Below are positions 63,510 through 64,000 of a stretch of 64,000 bases of DNA, one piece after another (position 1 is the stretch's first letter; every line of letters starts with the position of its first letter). The notes beneath the pieces are model-generated. The model was not told the DNA's origin. It searched no databases and saw only the letters and a list, made by a program, of their open reading frames with translations. Made by a program: the position numbers and the translations under genes. The DNA comes from Bacteroidota bacterium (GTDB taxonomy: Bacteria > Bacteroidota > Bacteroidia > Chitinophagales > Chitinophagaceae): assembly GCA_018267515.1 (NCBI GenBank), contig JAFDYJ010000002.1, positions 62,001 through 126,000 on the forward strand, in the 5' to 3' direction.

Positions 63510-64000
63510 TTATTTCCAAAAATAAATTACTAAAATCGCCAGTACGATGATGCCGCTGAAAAAATATAAAGCATAACCCTGCACTTTTCCCGATTGAATT
63601 CCTTTGATCCAATGGGAAACTTTACCGGTGCCGTAAGCAATGCCATTCATGGTGCCGTCAACAATATTTTTATCAATCCAGGCAGCCGGCCTGCCGATAA
63701 GATTAAAAATTATTTTCTTTGTTATGAACAGGTAAATCTCATCTATATAAAATTTGCGGTACGCTGCTTTGTACAGACCTCCCAGGGAAGCTGCAACCCT
63801 GTGCGGTAAGTTATTTTCCTTTTTATACATCCGCATTGCCACTACTATTCCTGTTAGTGCAAACAGAACAGGAGCAATGGAGAAATTCAGAAGAAAAGGC
63901 AGTTCTAAATTTTTGCCGTCAGAAGAAATAAAGTTTCCGAAAGGGATAAATCCTGCAAGAAGGGTGCAGATACTCAGAACAATGAGGGGCAATTTCATTG
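63510..64000 (-). CDS. nuoL: NADH-quinone oxidoreductase subunit L, C-terminal part
   Basis: The visible 163 codons are the C-terminal end of NuoL and continue past position 64000. The stretch includes the long lateral helix region and RVAASLGGLYKAAYRKFYIDEIYLFITKK, AAWIDKNIVDGTMNGIAYGTGKVSHW and the last helix GYALYFFSGIIVLAILVIYFWK. A Met at 63998 is internal, not a start. NuoL, M and N form the proton-pumping arm of complex I. Confidence 0.93.
   Translation of the reverse strand, partial: MKLPLIVLSICTLLAGFIPFGNFISSDGKNLELPFLLNFSIAPVLFALTGIVVAMRMYKKENNLPHRVAASLGGLYKAAYRKFYIDEIYLFITKKIIFNLIGRPAAWIDKNIVDGTMNGIAYGTGKVSHWIKGIQSGKVQGYALYFFSGIIVLAILVIYFWK

Overview
The window is ordinary chromosomal DNA of a Bacteroidota bacterium, most likely a Chitinophagales/Sphingobacteriales-type soil or water organism. 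This rests on a GldB-type gliding lipoprotein, two proteins ending in type IX secretion (T9SS) sorting domains, a MoxR-DUF58-Bat gene set, DUF5686 and PD40 outer-membrane proteins, Bacteroidota-style TAnnTTTG promoter boxes directly before several genes, and almost no Shine-Dalgarno sequences. No tRNA, rRNA or CRISPR array was recognised.

Layout. 1-2.4 kb: the 5' part of gpmI, a DUF4783 protein, nadC and a SUI1/YciH factor. 2.4-8.4 kb: a metal-efflux locus with a small His-rich secreted protein, a CzcA/CusA pump fused to its TolC-like outer-membrane factor, and an adaptor. 8.6-9.7 kb: a P1-family peptidase. 9.8-20.1 kb: a defence-type island on the minus strand, lying between two 89-bp direct repeats that are about 92% identical. 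Its genes run PLD-nuclease/SNF2 helicase, BRO-N protein, GxxExxY nuclease-like protein, Eco57I-type methylase, and an unrecognised 261-aa protein. 20.2-31.8 kb: icd, apaG, gldB, glutamine-dependent nadE, a lipocalin-like lipoprotein, moxR-DUF58-BatD-like-batA, rsgA, small proteins and a gamma-carbonic anhydrase. 31.9-44.5 kb: a class III aminotransferase, two large outer-membrane proteins, an MBL hydrolase, a T9SS-targeted GH25 lysozyme and a flippase. 44.6-53.9 kb: arfB, dtd, a MazG-like protein, glyS, pyruvate:ferredoxin oxidoreductase and a START protein. 53.9-56.7 kb: tandem tyrosine phenol-lyase and tryptophanase genes. 57-64 kb: a large T9SS adhesin-like protein and the end of the nuo operon (nuoN, nuoM, partial nuoL).

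The most unusual object is the island methylase at 10688-15166. An apparently complete REP-associated tyrosine (Y1/HUH) transposase, with its HUH and YxxxNP motifs intact, is inserted in frame between methylase motif X and motif I. Small palindromes flank it on both sides, including a 23-bp sequence that occurs identically on each side. The reading frame is open throughout, so the sequence predicts one chimeric 1492-aa protein. A second point of interest is the tnaA-tpl pair, which would release pyruvate, ammonia and indole or phenol and lies tail-to-tail with the nifJ side of the map. A third is the set of TAnnTTTG boxes only 2-5 nt before some ATGs, which suggests leaderless mRNAs.

Start codons were moved from the longest possible ORF where a signal peptide, family start or promoter box argued for it; each such choice is stated in the entry.
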